Origin: Prevotella sp.
GTDB taxonomy: Bacteria > Bacteroidota > Bacteroidia > Bacteroidales > Bacteroidaceae
Assembly (NCBI GenBank): GCA_022781445.1
Contig: JALETQ010000017.1
Span: forward strand, 85,582-149,581
Direction of reading: 5' to 3'
Length of the DNA: 64,000 nt
The notes below the pieces were generated by a model. The model was not told where the DNA came from, ran no database searches, and saw only the letters and a list, made by a program, of their open reading frames with translations. Position numbers and translations under genes: made by a program. Below are positions 1 through 9,496 of the stretch, one piece after another. The first letter of the stretch is position 1; every line of letters begins with the position of its first letter.

Positions 1-61
1 GGACGATGGTTCGCGCTTCACCTGCTTTATTGTAGATTTTACGTTATTTAACCTAATTTCG

Positions 62-246
62 TCACGAGAGTGTTTAATCCTGCATTTCATGCCTTTCATG
101 GCACTTTCCGTCCGGTATCGTCTGCTGTTTCGGAATCTTGCCGGCCGAAAGCATCTTGCCGTTGGTCGCTACGTCTGTCACAAGCCGACAAAGAAGCCGT
201 CGACAACCGGAACCATTCCGATCAGGGTTCTCATGATCGATTGGGG
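62..246 (-). repeat. Dispersed palindromic element, copy C
   Basis: Read on the minus strand this spacer aligns by eye with the elements at 34126-34313 and 40501-40697. It begins with a word like CCCAATCGATCATGAGA, has a central GTAGCG region, and ends with CGGACGGAAAGTGCCATGAA and a degenerate terminal inverted repeat. It abuts the rnz stop codon. Nothing is recognised in bases 1-61. Confidence 0.6.
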
Positions 247-1161
247 TTAAACTTCAAATATCAGATTTTCGTCGGCCAGCTCCACACGAGGGAATACTTC
301 TGAAGCTTCTTTCAAGAAGTCGGTCTCATCCTTGTATCTTCCGCTGTAATGCCCCAATATAAGCTTGCCTGCACCTGCGGCTTGTGCCACCAAGGCAGCC
401 TGACGGGCGGTGGAATGGCCATATTTGCGGGCATTGTCGGCACGGTCGTCGAGGTAGGTCGATTCGTGATAAAGCATGTTGACACCCTTGATGGATTGGT
501 GGAGCGACGGCATATAGGCCGTATCGGAACAGTAGGCATACGACCTCGGCGGTGCGGCAGGTGCGGTAAGACGTTCGTGCGGGACGATGGTTCCGTCCCC
601 GGTTTCCCATCCGGCACCGTTCTTGATGGCGTTGATGTAGCACACCGGTATGCGATAAAAGTCAATCATGTCTCTGCGGATGTGTGGCAACGTGGGGGTT
701 TCTTCAAACAAAAAGCCACAACAAGGCACGCGATGGCGCAGCGGCAGCGTGGTGACCTTCACGCTTCGATCCTCGTATATGGTCCGGCTTGTCTTGGTTT
801 CAAACGGATGTTCCACGACTTCAAATTCCAAGTCATGGCAGAACATTTCCAATTGCAACCTCAAAAGCGGGAAAAGAGCTGAAGGCGCAAAGACATGAAA
901 GGGTGACGTTCGTCCGAGCAATCCGAAGGAACATATCATGCCTATCAGCCCCAAACAGTGGTCGCCATGCAGGTGAGAGATGAAGACTCCCCTGAGTTTC
1001 ATGAAGTTGATGTGGGTACGATAGAGCTGTATCTGCGTTCCTTCGCCACAATCGATCATAAAGAATTTGCCTCTCACCTCCACAATTTGCGACGAAGTGT
1101 AATGTCGCGGATTGGGCGTCGCGCTTCCACATCCCAATATATGTATGCGAAAAGGCTCCAT
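247..1161 (-). CDS. rnz: Ribonuclease Z
   Basis: This is a 304-residue zinc-dependent endonuclease of the metallo-beta-lactamase fold that removes 3' trailers from tRNA precursors in the cytoplasm. The metal site is intact: HLHGDH with H63, H65, D67 and H68, and a later GHY near the C-terminus supplies the last ligand. The early motif GCGSATP (residues 10-16) is typical of the short RNase Z form. The length fits that form. It is the last gene of a mazG / lipoprotein / rnz operon and starts 3 bases after the lipoprotein stop codon, so co-transcription is likely. Confidence 0.95.
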   Translation of the reverse strand: MEPFRIHILGCGSATPNPRHYTSSQIVEVRGKFFMIDCGEGTQIQLYRTHINFMKLRGVFISHLHGDHCLGLIGMICSFGLLGRTSPFHVFAPSALFPLLRLQLEMFCHDLEFEVVEHPFETKTSRTIYEDRSVKVTTLPLRHRVPCCGFLFEETPTLPHIRRDMIDFYRIPVCYINAIKNGAGWETGDGTIVPHERLTAPAAPPRSYAYCSDTAYMPSLHQSIKGVNMLYHESTYLDDRADNARKYGHSTARQAALVAQAAGAGKLILGHYSGRYKDETDFLKEASEVFPRVELADENLIFEV

Positions 1162-1164
1162 CCC

Positions 1165-1722
1165 TTATTTCTGTCGTTTGTAGACGTATATGCCTTTTTG
1201 GTTTTCCAAGACCAAAGAATCGGGGCCGAGGTTGAGTACTTCAAACGTATCTCGCGACAAGAGGAGCTTGCCGTTGAATATTTTCCATGAAGTATAGGGT
1301 TTGGATTCGGCTGAAATATGCGACACGACAACGCCGTCTTCCTTCATATCGAAGTTCTTGTCGAGGCTGGTCCATTTACCCATGAGCGAGGTGAGGTTGA
1401 TGACTTTGCGGGCATAGAGGCTGCCGTCGGCATGAGTTCCGACAATCGCCATTTTGTCACCTTCGAAGATCCCGCCTTGAACGTCGGCCCGGACTTGTTC
1501 GCCTTCGAGCATCACTTGGACGGTATCGCCGGCAGCATTGAGAATTTCCATTGAACTCATGGCACCTGCCACGCACTTGCCGTAGACGGTAGAGTCTGCC
1601 TCTGTCGGTTTTTTTTCTGTGTTATCAACGGCCGGCGACTTTTGATCGGTTGACTTTTTCTGACAACCGTACATGGTGACTAAGGTCGCGATAATCATCA
1701 GAAGGTAAGTTGCTTTTCTCAT
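1165..1722 (-). CDS. Lipocalin-like lipoprotein
   Basis: This is a 185-residue predicted lipoprotein of unknown function. I choose the internal start at 1722 because it gives a clean signal peptide, MRKATYLLMIIATLVTMYGC, with the lipobox cysteine at residue 20. A longer in-frame start at 1758 would overlap mazG. After a charged linker there is a small N-terminal beta region (VYGKCVAGAM), then a C-terminal half with W-x-F and repeated beta strands (GKWTSLDKNF, SWKIFNGKLLL) resembling lipocalin-like domains of Bacteroidetes. It begins 7 bases after the mazG stop and lies 3 bases before rnz. The substrate is not evident. Confidence 0.75.
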   Translation of the reverse strand: MRKATYLLMIIATLVTMYGCQKKSTDQKSPAVDNTEKKPTEADSTVYGKCVAGAMSSMEILNAAGDTVQVMLEGEQVRADVQGGIFEGDKMAIVGTHADGSLYARKVINLTSLMGKWTSLDKNFDMKEDGVVVSHISAESKPYTSWKIFNGKLLLSRDTFEVLNLGPDSLVLENQKGIYVYKRQK

Positions 1723-1729
1723 ATTCAAG

Positions 1730-2518
1730 TTATTTTTTTTCGTTATTCTTGGCTTCATTCCACCATTGATCCATCTCTTCGAGCGTGGTTTCTTTCCATC
1801 CCTGCCCCTTTTCGATCAGCCGGTCTTCGACGTAGTTGAACCGACGGATGAACTTTTCGTTGGTCTCTTCGAGGGCATTGTCGGGATGGAGCTTATACAA
1901 TCGAGCCGCATTGATGACACTGAACAGAAAGTCACCCAGCTCGGCCGTCGACTTCCGGGGGTCGTTGTTTTCAAGTTCGGCTTCGAGTTCGGCCAACTCT
2001 TCCCTCACCTTTTTCCACACATCGTGGCGTTCTTTCCAATCAAAACCCACATTCTGGGCTTTCTCCTGAATGCGGTAAGCCTTGATCATGGCAGGCAGGG
2101 ACGTGGGGACGCCGGCAAGGACACGTTTGTTTCCGCCGGACTCCTTGAGCTTGATTTGCTCCCAGTTCTCGAGTACCTGACGGGTATTCCCGACCGTCAC
2201 GTCACCGTAAATGTGGGGATGACGCCTGATGAGCTTGTCGGCTTCGGCATGACAGACATCGGCTATATCGAAGGCCTTTTGCTCGTCGGCAATCCTGGCA
2301 TAGAACATGACGTGCATGATGACGTCGCCCAACTCCTTGCAGATGTTGGGTAAATCGTTGTGAAGAAGTGCATCACAGAGTTCGTAGACTTCCTCGATGG
2401 TATTGGGTCGGAGGCTCTCGAAGGTTTGCTTACGATCCCACGGACAGTTCACTCTCAGATTATCCAGAACATCAAGCAGGCGTCCGAACGCCTCCATTTT
2501 TTCTTCTCTCGTATGCAT
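1730..2518 (-). CDS. mazG: Nucleoside triphosphate pyrophosphohydrolase MazG
   Basis: This is a 262-residue protein with two MazG alpha-helical domains. It hydrolyses (d)NTPs to the monophosphate and pyrophosphate, a house-cleaning role. The first domain opens with the family signature NCPWDRKQTFESL followed by EEVYELCDAL (acidic metal-binding helix) and ELGDVIMHV. The second has REELAELEAE and ELGDFLFSV, the repeated ELGD pair. Length matches full-size two-domain MazG. It is the first gene of the minus-strand operon with the lipoprotein and rnz. A TACATTTG word on the minus strand at 2538-2545 is a plausible promoter in the region shared with valS. Confidence 0.94.
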   Translation of the reverse strand: MHTREEKMEAFGRLLDVLDNLRVNCPWDRKQTFESLRPNTIEEVYELCDALLHNDLPNICKELGDVIMHVMFYARIADEQKAFDIADVCHAEADKLIRRHPHIYGDVTVGNTRQVLENWEQIKLKESGGNKRVLAGVPTSLPAMIKAYRIQEKAQNVGFDWKERHDVWKKVREELAELEAELENNDPRKSTAELGDFLFSVINAARLYKLHPDNALEETNEKFIRRFNYVEDRLIEKGQGWKETTLEEMDQWWNEAKNNEKK

Positions 2519-2537
2519 AAACTACTGATTTATGCTA

Positions 2538-2575
2538 CAAATGTACGACTTTTTGATTGATATTTTGTACTTTTG
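2538..2575. promoter_or_regulatory. Divergent mazG / valS promoter region
   Basis: Two Bacteroidetes -7 words lie back to back: TACATTTG on the minus strand (2545-2538) facing mazG and TACTTTTG on the plus strand (2568-2575) facing valS. I do not see a convincing TTTG at the correct -33 distance for either. Confidence 0.5.
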
Positions 2576-2609
2576 CATCAATTTATTCATCACAGACACC
2601 AAGAAGCTT

Positions 2610-5273
2610 ATGGAATCTGAAAGCAAGTATAATCCGCATACCGTCGAGTCAAAATGGTACCAATATTGGCTCGACAACCATTTGTTCAGTTCAAAACCCG
2701 ACGGCCGCCAGCCCTATACCGTCGTCATTCCTCCTCCCAACGTGACGGGCGTTCTCCACATGGGGCACATGCTGAACAACACCATTCAGGACATTTTGGT
2801 GAGAAGGGCACGGATGGAAGGCAAGAATGCCTGCTGGGTGCCGGGCACCGACCATGCTTCCATCGCCACCGAAGCCAAAGTGGTGAACCGCCTGGCCCAA
2901 CAGGGCGTGGACAAGCGCGACCTGTCGCGCGAAGACTTCTTGAAACATGCGTGGGACTGGACACACGAACACGGAGGCATCATCCTGCAACAGCTCAAGA
3001 AGCTGGGTGCCGGCTGCGACTGGGACCGCACGGCGTTCACGATGGACGACATCCGTTCGGAGAGCGTTCTCAAAGTGTTCTGCGACCTATACGACAAAGG
3101 GCTCATCTACCGCGGTGCCCGAATGGTCAACTGGGATCCGAAAGCCAAGACGGCACTCTCGGACGAGGAGGTGATTTATAAGGAAGAACACTCCAAGCTG
3201 TATTTCCTGAGATACCGCGTGGCGGGCGAGAACAAATATGCCATTGTGGCCACCACGCGCCCCGAGACCATCATGGGCGACACCGCCATGTGCATCAACC
3301 CGAACGACCCCAAGAACGAATGGCTGAAAGGCAAGCGCGTCATCGTGCCGCTGGTGAACAGGGAGATTCCGGTCATCGAGGACGACTATGTGGACGTTGA
3401 GTTCGGCACAGGTTGTCTGAAGGTCACTCCGGCCCACGACATCAACGACCACGCCCTCGGATTGAAGCACCACCTGGCATCCATCGACATCTTCAACGAC
3501 GACGGAACGTTGTCGGAAGAAGCCGGACTGTATGTCGGCATGGACAGGATGGACGTGCGGAAGCAAATCGAACAGGATCTCAAAGCCGCCGGTCTGATTG
3601 AGCGCATCGAAGACTACGACAACAAAGTGGGCTATTCGGAAAGAACGAGCGTGCCCATCGAGCCGAAGCTCTCGACCCAATGGTTCCTGTCCATGCAGCA
3701 TTTTGCCGACATCGCCCTGCCGCCGGTCGAGAACGGCGAGATTGTGTTCCACCCCAAGAAATACAAGAGCACCTACCGTCACTGGCTCGAGAACATCAAA
3801 GACTGGTGCATCAGCCGTCAGTTGTGGTGGGGACACCGCATACCCGCCTATTATATAAAGGTAGCCGATGCCACCGCCCGCGACATCCCCAACGGAGCCT
3901 TCGTGGTGGCTCTCGACGAAGAAGCTGCCCGCGCAAAGGCCGTGAAGCAGTATCCGGCACTTGCTTCGACAGCGTTCGAACTGGTACAGGATGACGACTG
4001 CCTCGACACATGGTTTTCCTCGTGGCTGTGGCCCATCTCGGTATTCGACGGCATCAACCATCCCGACAACGACGAAATCAACTACTACTATCCCACCGCC
4101 GACCTCGTGACCGCCCCCGACATCATCTTCTTCTGGGTGGCAAGAATGATCATGGCAGGCTATGAATACCGCGGGCAGATGCCCTTCAAGAACGTGTATT
4201 TCACGGGCATCGTCCGCGACAAGCAGGGCAGGAAGATGTCGAAGTCGCTCGGCAACTCGCCCGATCCCCTGGAACTCATCGACCGCTTCGGCGCGGACGG
4301 TGTCCGCATGGGCATGATGCTGTCGGCGCCGGCAGGCAACGACATCCTCTTCGACGAGAGCTTGTGCGAGCAGGGCAGGAACTTCAACAACAAGATATGG
4401 AACGCTTTCCGCCTCGTGCAGGGCTGGGAAGCAGGGAACGGTCTGGAACAACCGGATGTCAGCCGGAAAGCCGTGGAATGGTTTGAAGCCAAGCTCAAGC
4501 AGGTAAACGCCGAAGTAAACAGACAATTTGCCGAATACCGCATCTCGGAGGCCCTGATGGCGGTTTACAAACTGTTCTGGGACGAGTTCTCGGGATGGTA
4601 TCTCGAAATGGTGAAGCCCGCCTACGGCAAACCCGTCGACAGCACCACCCGACAGGCCACGCTCCGCTTCTTCGAGATACTGCTGAAGATGCTCCATCCT
4701 TTCATGCCTTTCATCACCGAAGAGTTGTGGCAGAACGCAGCCGAACGCCGTCCCGGCGACTCGATCATGAGGGAAAGCCTCTGTCTCGACGAACCCGATG
4801 CCGGCGAACAGACCCTGCTGGCACGCATGGAGAACATGAAACTGATCGTGAGCGGCGTGCGCATGGTTCGCAACCAGAAGAACATCGCACCCAAGGAACT
4901 CCTGCAGCTCACCGCCATCGGCAAGAACAACTACGAGGACCTGGCCGACATGGTGTGCAAAATGGGCAACCTCTCGTCGTTCGACACGGTCGGGACGAAG
5001 CCTGCCGACGCATCGGCCTTCATGGTGGGCACCGACGAATTTGCCGTGCCCGTAGGCGACCTCATCGACGTGGCTGCCGAGATTGCCAAACAAGAAGCGG
5101 CCCTGAAGCACCTGGAAGGTTTCCTCGAAAGCGTGAAGCGCAAGCTGTCCAACGAAAAGTTCGTTGCCAATGCGCCCCAAGCCGTAGTGGACACCGAACG
5201 CCGGAAGCAGAAGGACTCCGAAGAAAAGATTGCAGCCCTGCGCGAATCGCTGGCAGAACTGCGCAAGAAATAG
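2610..5273 (+). CDS. valS: Valyl-tRNA synthetase
   Basis: This 887-residue class I aminoacyl-tRNA synthetase charges tRNA-Val. The ATP-site signature HMGH is at residue 50-53 after PPPNVTG, and KMSKS is at 542-546. The editing domain and the anticodon-binding domain follow the usual order, and the last 60 residues form the Lys/Glu-rich coiled-coil arm typical of ValRS ([13 protein letters not shown] then [15 protein letters not shown]). I place the start at 2610 (MESESKYNP) because the 26 upstream in-frame residues are hydrophobic, unlike the family, and overlap the promoter. It is monocistronic, ending in a strong terminator at 5358-5390. Confidence 0.97.
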   Translation: MESESKYNPHTVESKWYQYWLDNHLFSSKPDGRQPYTVVIPPPNVTGVLHMGHMLNNTIQDILVRRARMEGKNACWVPGTDHASIATEAKVVNRLAQQGVDKRDLSREDFLKHAWDWTHEHGGIILQQLKKLGAGCDWDRTAFTMDDIRSESVLKVFCDLYDKGLIYRGARMVNWDPKAKTALSDEEVIYKEEHSKLYFLRYRVAGENKYAIVATTRPETIMGDTAMCINPNDPKNEWLKGKRVIVPLVNREIPVIEDDYVDVEFGTGCLKVTPAHDINDHALGLKHHLASIDIFNDDGTLSEEAGLYVGMDRMDVRKQIEQDLKAAGLIERIEDYDNKVGYSERTSVPIEPKLSTQWFLSMQHFADIALPPVENGEIVFHPKKYKSTYRHWLENIKDWCISRQLWWGHRIPAYYIKVADATARDIPNGAFVVALDEEAARAKAVKQYPALASTAFELVQDDDCLDTWFSSWLWPISVFDGINHPDNDEINYYYPTADLVTAPDIIFFWVARMIMAGYEYRGQMPFKNVYFTGIVRDKQGRKMSKSLGNSPDPLELIDRFGADGVRMGMMLSAPAGNDILFDESLCEQGRNFNNKIWNAFRLVQGWEAGNGLEQPDVSRKAVEWFEAKLKQVNAEVNRQFAEYRISEALMAVYKLFWDEFSGWYLEMVKPAYGKPVDSTTRQATLRFFEILLKMLHPFMPFITEELWQNAAERRPGDSIMRESLCLDEPDAGEQTLLARMENMKLIVSGVRMVRNQKNIAPKELLQLTAIGKNNYEDLADMVCKMGNLSSFDTVGTKPADASAFMVGTDEFAVPVGDLIDVAAEIAKQEAALKHLEGFLESVKRKLSNEKFVANAPQAVVDTERRKQKDSEEKIAALRESLAELRKK

Positions 5274-5357
5274 CCTCCCCGACGTTTCCCTTCCGGCAGG
5301 CGACACCCACCCGTTGCCCGGAGTCTGAGAGGAAACGGTTCCTGATAAAGCCATTCG

Positions 5358-5390
5358 GGCTTGTTCGTGACTGACGGACAAGCCTTTTTT
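5358..5390 (+). terminator. valS terminator
   Basis: A 10-bp stem (5358-5367 with 5375-5384, one G-U pair) and a 7-base loop are followed by six T, a classic intrinsic terminator 85 bases after valS. Confidence 0.9.
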
Positions 5391-5569
5391 CATATATCCG
5401 CTCCGGTTTCGGCCGAAGAACCTTTCCCCGCCCTGCAGCATGCCGCATCCGGAGCAGCGTGCCCGACGGTTCCGCGACTGGTGCCTGCCGGAACCTTCCG
5501 CGCTTCTTCCGCATCGCCCAGAAGCCTCCTTTGTTCCGGAAACAGACAAGAAAAGTCCAAGGACTTCTA

Positions 5570-5647
5570 TACACGTTTGTACAGCCTATTGTACACATTT
5601 GTATAGTCTGTTGTACACATTTGTACAATAGGCTGTACAAACGTGTA
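5570..5647. repeat. 22-bp repeat array with 25-bp inverted repeat (TGTACA family)
   Basis: Four units begin at 5571, 5593, 5615 and 5637, an exact 22-base period built on ACACATTTGTA and TTGTACA. The outer 25 bases, 5570-5594 and 5623-5647, are perfect reverse complements around a 28-base centre. It lies in the 605-base spacer between valS and the sensor kinase, about 190 bases upstream of the kinase promoter. The rest of that spacer holds only the valS terminator and this promoter. Confidence 0.85.
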
Positions 5648-5833
5648 CAGATTTCTTGGGAGAATGATGTGCCGGAACCCGTTCACGTATCGCGTCCGCA
5701 AAGCCGTTTCCGCCCCGTTGACCGGTGGCAGGCATCGTGTTCCGGGACAGAAACGGACGGGTGTCCGCCCCAAGCGAGGGAGAAAGCGGAAGGACACGAC
5801 CGACGGATTATTGCATCCACGGCAAGGCAATTC

Positions 5834-5865
5834 CTTGTCTTTCCGGAAAAGAATTGCTATATTTG
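5834..5865 (+). promoter_or_regulatory. Sensor kinase promoter
   Basis: CTTG at 5834-5837, then 20 bases, then TATATTTG at 5858-5865 matches the Bacteroidetes primary sigma consensus. Transcription would start only about 7 bases before the chosen ATG at 5879, so the leader is nearly absent. Confidence 0.6.
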
Positions 5866-5878
5866 TGACCTCAACAGA

Positions 5879-8800
5879 ATGAAAAGGATGAAGGACAGAA
5901 GCAGCTTCCGGATATTGAAAGCATGGATGCCCGCGGTACTTTCCGCAATCATGCTGTGGTCGTGCGGCTCGCCGGGGTCGCCCGTCTTCGATGCGCTCAA
6001 CGACCGGGCATACGACTTCCGCTACCGGAACCTCGACTCCACCGAACATGCCGCCCGACAGGTGACGGACAGCCGGGAAGCGGACAAGGATGCCAAAGCC
6101 GAAGCCTTCAACCACCTTGCCTTCGTCAGCGTGGCACGCATGGACTACAACCTCGCCCGGAGGCAGTTGGACACGGTCAACATGCTTACGCGCAACCAGA
6201 TAGAACTGGCGGCAGCCGACGTGCAGCGCATGAGGATTTGCCAACGGCAGGCGCAAAACAAAGACTTCTACAACTACCGCGAACAGGCGCGGCGGCGCAT
6301 GAAACGCATCGGCGAGGAAACCGACATGCTGACGAAACGCCAGCGTCTGCGCTTCGTCTATGTCAAGTCCGAATACGAGATCGTCACTTCCACCTACTTC
6401 TATTACATCGGCCTGGAGCAGAAGTCGGCCCTTGCCCTCGCCAACATCGACGAGACGGGCGACATTCTGCAGGATACCGCCCAATATCTGAACTACCTTT
6501 ACAATATGGGTGCCGGCGGAATCGTCACACAGGGCACACAGGCAGAAATCAACCAGCGCGAGTTCGATGACCTTCTGGCATGCTACCGGCTGGCAGAAGA
6601 GTGCGGCTATCCCTACTGGGAGGCCAACTCGCTGCAGGCGTTGAGCGAACACCTGCAGGAAAAGAAGGCGCGCGGGCGACTCATCCGCGACAACCTGCCC
6701 GACATCAGATTCCTCAACACCGACAACGTGCCCGACAGCCTGCTTGCCGGAAACTTCGCCCGGCGGGCTCTCGACATCTTCCTCCGGTATGGCGACGTGT
6801 ACCAGACGGCAGGTGCCTACCGGACTCTGGCGAAGTGCTATTGGGCAATCGGCGATTATGCGGCATCGCTCGACTGCCTCTACCGCGCGCTGGAAAACCG
6901 GCTCATCGAGCGGGCACCCGACCTCGTGGCATCCATCCGCGAACAACTGAGTGTGGTCTACTCCTCCATCGACGACAAGCCGCGCAGCGACTACAACCGC
7001 AACATCTACCTCGACATGCAGGAAAAGACGCGTCAGGACCGTTATCTGGAGTCGCGAGCCGAACAACTGGACCGGTCGGTCTTCCAACTCAACGTCATGA
7101 TCGGCGCCGTTCTGTTCTCGATCGTGCTGCTTGTATGCCTCCTCATCGCCTTCGTCTATCTGAGAAGACACCGCAAGAACCTGTATTCCACCGAAACTCT
7201 GCTGCAACCCCTCGAACAGTGGAAAAAGGAAAACGAACAACAGGATCTCAGACAAAGGGAAATCAACGAGGAACTCGCCGAAGAAAAGCAGCTATACAGC
7301 CTGCGGTGGGAGAAGAACATGAAGCAACACGTCGAACAGCGTGCCAAAGTGTCGGTGGTTTACGGCATCACGCCCTTCATCGACCGCATCGTCAACGAGC
7401 TGTATCTGCTCACCACCCGTAGCGACGAAAGCAAAGAACGACGCGAGGAACGCTACCAGTACATCCTCGAACTGACCGACAACATCAACCGTCTCAACAA
7501 CTTCCTGACCGACTGGATCCAACTCCGGCAAGGCAAGCTCAACCTGCAGATCGTGAGTTTCAGGCTGCAGCCGCTGTTCGACATGGTGGCCAAGAGCCGG
7601 ATGGCGTTCAGGCTGAAAGGCGTAACGCTCATCGTCGAACCGACAGACGACGTTGTGAAAGCCGACCCGGTGCTGACTTTGTTCATGATCAACACCATGG
7701 CAGACAATGCCCGCAAGTTCACGCCCGACGGAGGGAAGGTCGTCATCGGCAGCCGGGCGACCGATGACTATGTAGAAATCAGCATCACCGACACCGGACG
7801 CGGTATGAACCCCGAGGAGCAGTCCAGACTCTTCACGCTCAACGTCGACGTGGCTGCCCCCCACAAGGGCGAGACGGCGGGCGACAGCGACGAAGACAAA
7901 CGCGGCGGCCGCAGGCACGGCTTCGGACTGCTCAACTGCCGGGGCATCATCGAGAAGTACCGCAAGCTCAGTCCACTCTTCAACGTGTGCCTGCTCAACG
8001 TCGAAAGCAGTCCGGGCAAGGGCAGCCGCTTCTTCTTCCGCCTGCCCAAAGGTATTACGAGAACCGTCGCGGCGACTTGTCTCGTGCTGTCGCAGGCATG
8101 GACACCACTCCAAGCCGCGACCCAACCGACGGAGAAACCGCGCTACAAGGTACAGACACGCGCCAACCGCTATGCCGACAAGGTCTACTATGCCAACATC
8201 CGCCACGAATACGAGCAGGCGTTGCTCTATTCGGACAGTGCCATCCGCGTGCTCAACGACAGCTATCGCAAACTGCAACCCGGCGGAACGGACACCCTGA
8301 GAAGCCAAGGCAGCATATCGGTCATGCCTCCCGAAATCAAATGGTTCCACAAACACCTGAAGATGGAGTACGATGCCATCCTCGACATACGCAACGAGAG
8401 TGCCGTGGCAGCACTGGCCCTGCACCGATGGGATGCCTATCGCTACCACAACAAGGTTTATACGCAGCTCTACAAGGAGATGTCTGCCGACAACACGTTG
8501 GGCCGTTACGTGCAGATCATGCAGCGGTCGGAAGCCAACAAGAACGTCGCCATCGTGATTCTTGCCCTCATCCTGTTTGCCATTTTCCCAGCCTACTACC
8601 TGCTGTACTACCGCCACAAGGTCTATTACCGCTTCTGCTACGAACAGGTGGGCCGCATCAACGACCTTTTGCTTTCGCCCAAGTCGGCACAAGAGAAGCT
8701 CGACACCATCGGCTCCATGACGGACGAGCGTTTCCCGACGGAACTGCGCAACGTCGTGCAGCGCATCATAGCAGCCCTGCATCGTTCCGTCCGATCGACC

Positions 8801-9493
8801 ATGAAAATGGAAACCGATACCGAATTGGCAAAAGACGAACTGCGACGCGTGAAACATGAAAACGAAAAGCTCTATGTGTCCAACAGCGTTTTGGACAACT
8901 GCCTGAGCACGCTCAAGCACGAAACGATGTACTATCCGGCACGTATCAGGCAGATGCTCGCCGACGGCAAATACGATTTCGAGGAGATTAGGGAAGTGGC
9001 GGTCTACTATAAGGAACTCTATTCGCTGCTCGGCCTTCAGGCACGCCGTCAGCTCGAAGGCATCAGGATGGAGGTTCGACCCGTGCAACTCGCCGAGGTG
9101 GTCGGCAACAAGTATGTCGCCACTTTCGAGAACGTGAATCCGGATATCACCATTCCGGCACCTCCCGTGACACTGACCCATCTCTATGACCTGCTTCACA
9201 AGCACGGACATACGCCGAAGGCCGCTGTCACGGTGTCACCGAAAGACCGTCGTTACATCGAGTGCCGCATACATTTTGACGGCCTCCGGTTATCCGCCGG
9301 CGAGTGCATGCAGCTGTTCACGCCAGGCAACACCGACAACCTGCCCTATATCATCTGCCGGCAGATCGTGAGAGACATCGGCGAACTGTCCAATGCGCGG
9401 GGCTGCGGCATCGTGGCCGAACCGCTTGCCGGGGGCGGTGTTGTCGTGATCATCACCCTGCCCGTATACAATCATCGAGAAATACCTGAATAA
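5879..9493 (+). CDS. Tandem membrane sensor histidine kinase (DUF5112/DUF5113 type)
   Basis: This 1204-residue protein is built from two sensor-kinase-like halves. Half one has a signal sequence with a possible lipobox (LWSC, about residue 30), a helical TPR-like extracytoplasmic region, a membrane segment at about 403-428, a helical dimerisation region, and a complete HATPase domain (N610, DTGRGM at 638-643, GFGLLN at 681). The H-box position reads VYGITPF with no histidine (V494/Y495). Half two has a membrane segment near 726-745, another extracytoplasmic helical region, a third segment near 889-910, then LKHETMYYP with H1014 and a degenerate ATPase-like C-terminus (GGGVVVIITLPV). The response regulator follows 3 bases later. 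The start at 5879 places the signal peptide first; 5888 is also possible. The architecture matches what I recall as DUF5112/DUF5113 proteins. The signal sensed is unknown. Confidence 0.8.
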   Translation: MKRMKDRSSFRILKAWMPAVLSAIMLWSCGSPGSPVFDALNDRAYDFRYRNLDSTEHAARQVTDSREADKDAKAEAFNHLAFVSVARMDYNLARRQLDTVNMLTRNQIELAAADVQRMRICQRQAQNKDFYNYREQARRRMKRIGEETDMLTKRQRLRFVYVKSEYEIVTSTYFYYIGLEQKSALALANIDETGDILQDTAQYLNYLYNMGAGGIVTQGTQAEINQREFDDLLACYRLAEECGYPYWEANSLQALSEHLQEKKARGRLIRDNLPDIRFLNTDNVPDSLLAGNFARRALDIFLRYGDVYQTAGAYRTLAKCYWAIGDYAASLDCLYRALENRLIERAPDLVASIREQLSVVYSSIDDKPRSDYNRNIYLDMQEKTRQDRYLESRAEQLDRSVFQLNVMIGAVLFSIVLLVCLLIAFVYLRRHRKNLYSTETLLQPLEQWKKENEQQDLRQREINEELAEEKQLYSLRWEKNMKQHVEQRAKVSVVYGITPFIDRIVNELYLLTTRSDESKERREERYQYILELTDNINRLNNFLTDWIQLRQGKLNLQIVSFRLQPLFDMVAKSRMAFRLKGVTLIVEPTDDVVKADPVLTLFMINTMADNARKFTPDGGKVVIGSRATDDYVEISITDTGRGMNPEEQSRLFTLNVDVAAPHKGETAGDSDEDKRGGRRHGFGLLNCRGIIEKYRKLSPLFNVCLLNVESSPGKGSRFFFRLPKGITRTVAATCLVLSQAWTPLQAATQPTEKPRYKVQTRANRYADKVYYANIRHEYEQALLYSDSAIRVLNDSYRKLQPGGTDTLRSQGSISVMPPEIKWFHKHLKMEYDAILDIRNESAVAALALHRWDAYRYHNKVYTQLYKEMSADNTLGRYVQIMQRSEANKNVAIVILALILFAIFPAYYLLYYRHKVYYRFCYEQVGRINDLLLSPKSAQEKLDTIGSMTDERFPTELRNVVQRIIAALHRSVRSTMKMETDTELAKDELRRVKHENEKLYVSNSVLDNCLSTLKHETMYYPARIRQMLADGKYDFEEIREVAVYYKELYSLLGLQARRQLEGIRMEVRPVQLAEVVGNKYVATFENVNPDITIPAPPVTLTHLYDLLHKHGHTPKAAVTVSPKDRRYIECRIHFDGLRLSAGECMQLFTPGNTDNLPYIICRQIVRDIGELSNARGCGIVAEPLAGGGVVVIITLPVYNHREIPE

Positions 9494-9496
9494 ACC

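Noticed and set aside
3087..5549. 820-codon minus-strand frame
   Set aside because: It is antisense to valS, which has all synthetase motifs; long shadows are common in high-GC genes.
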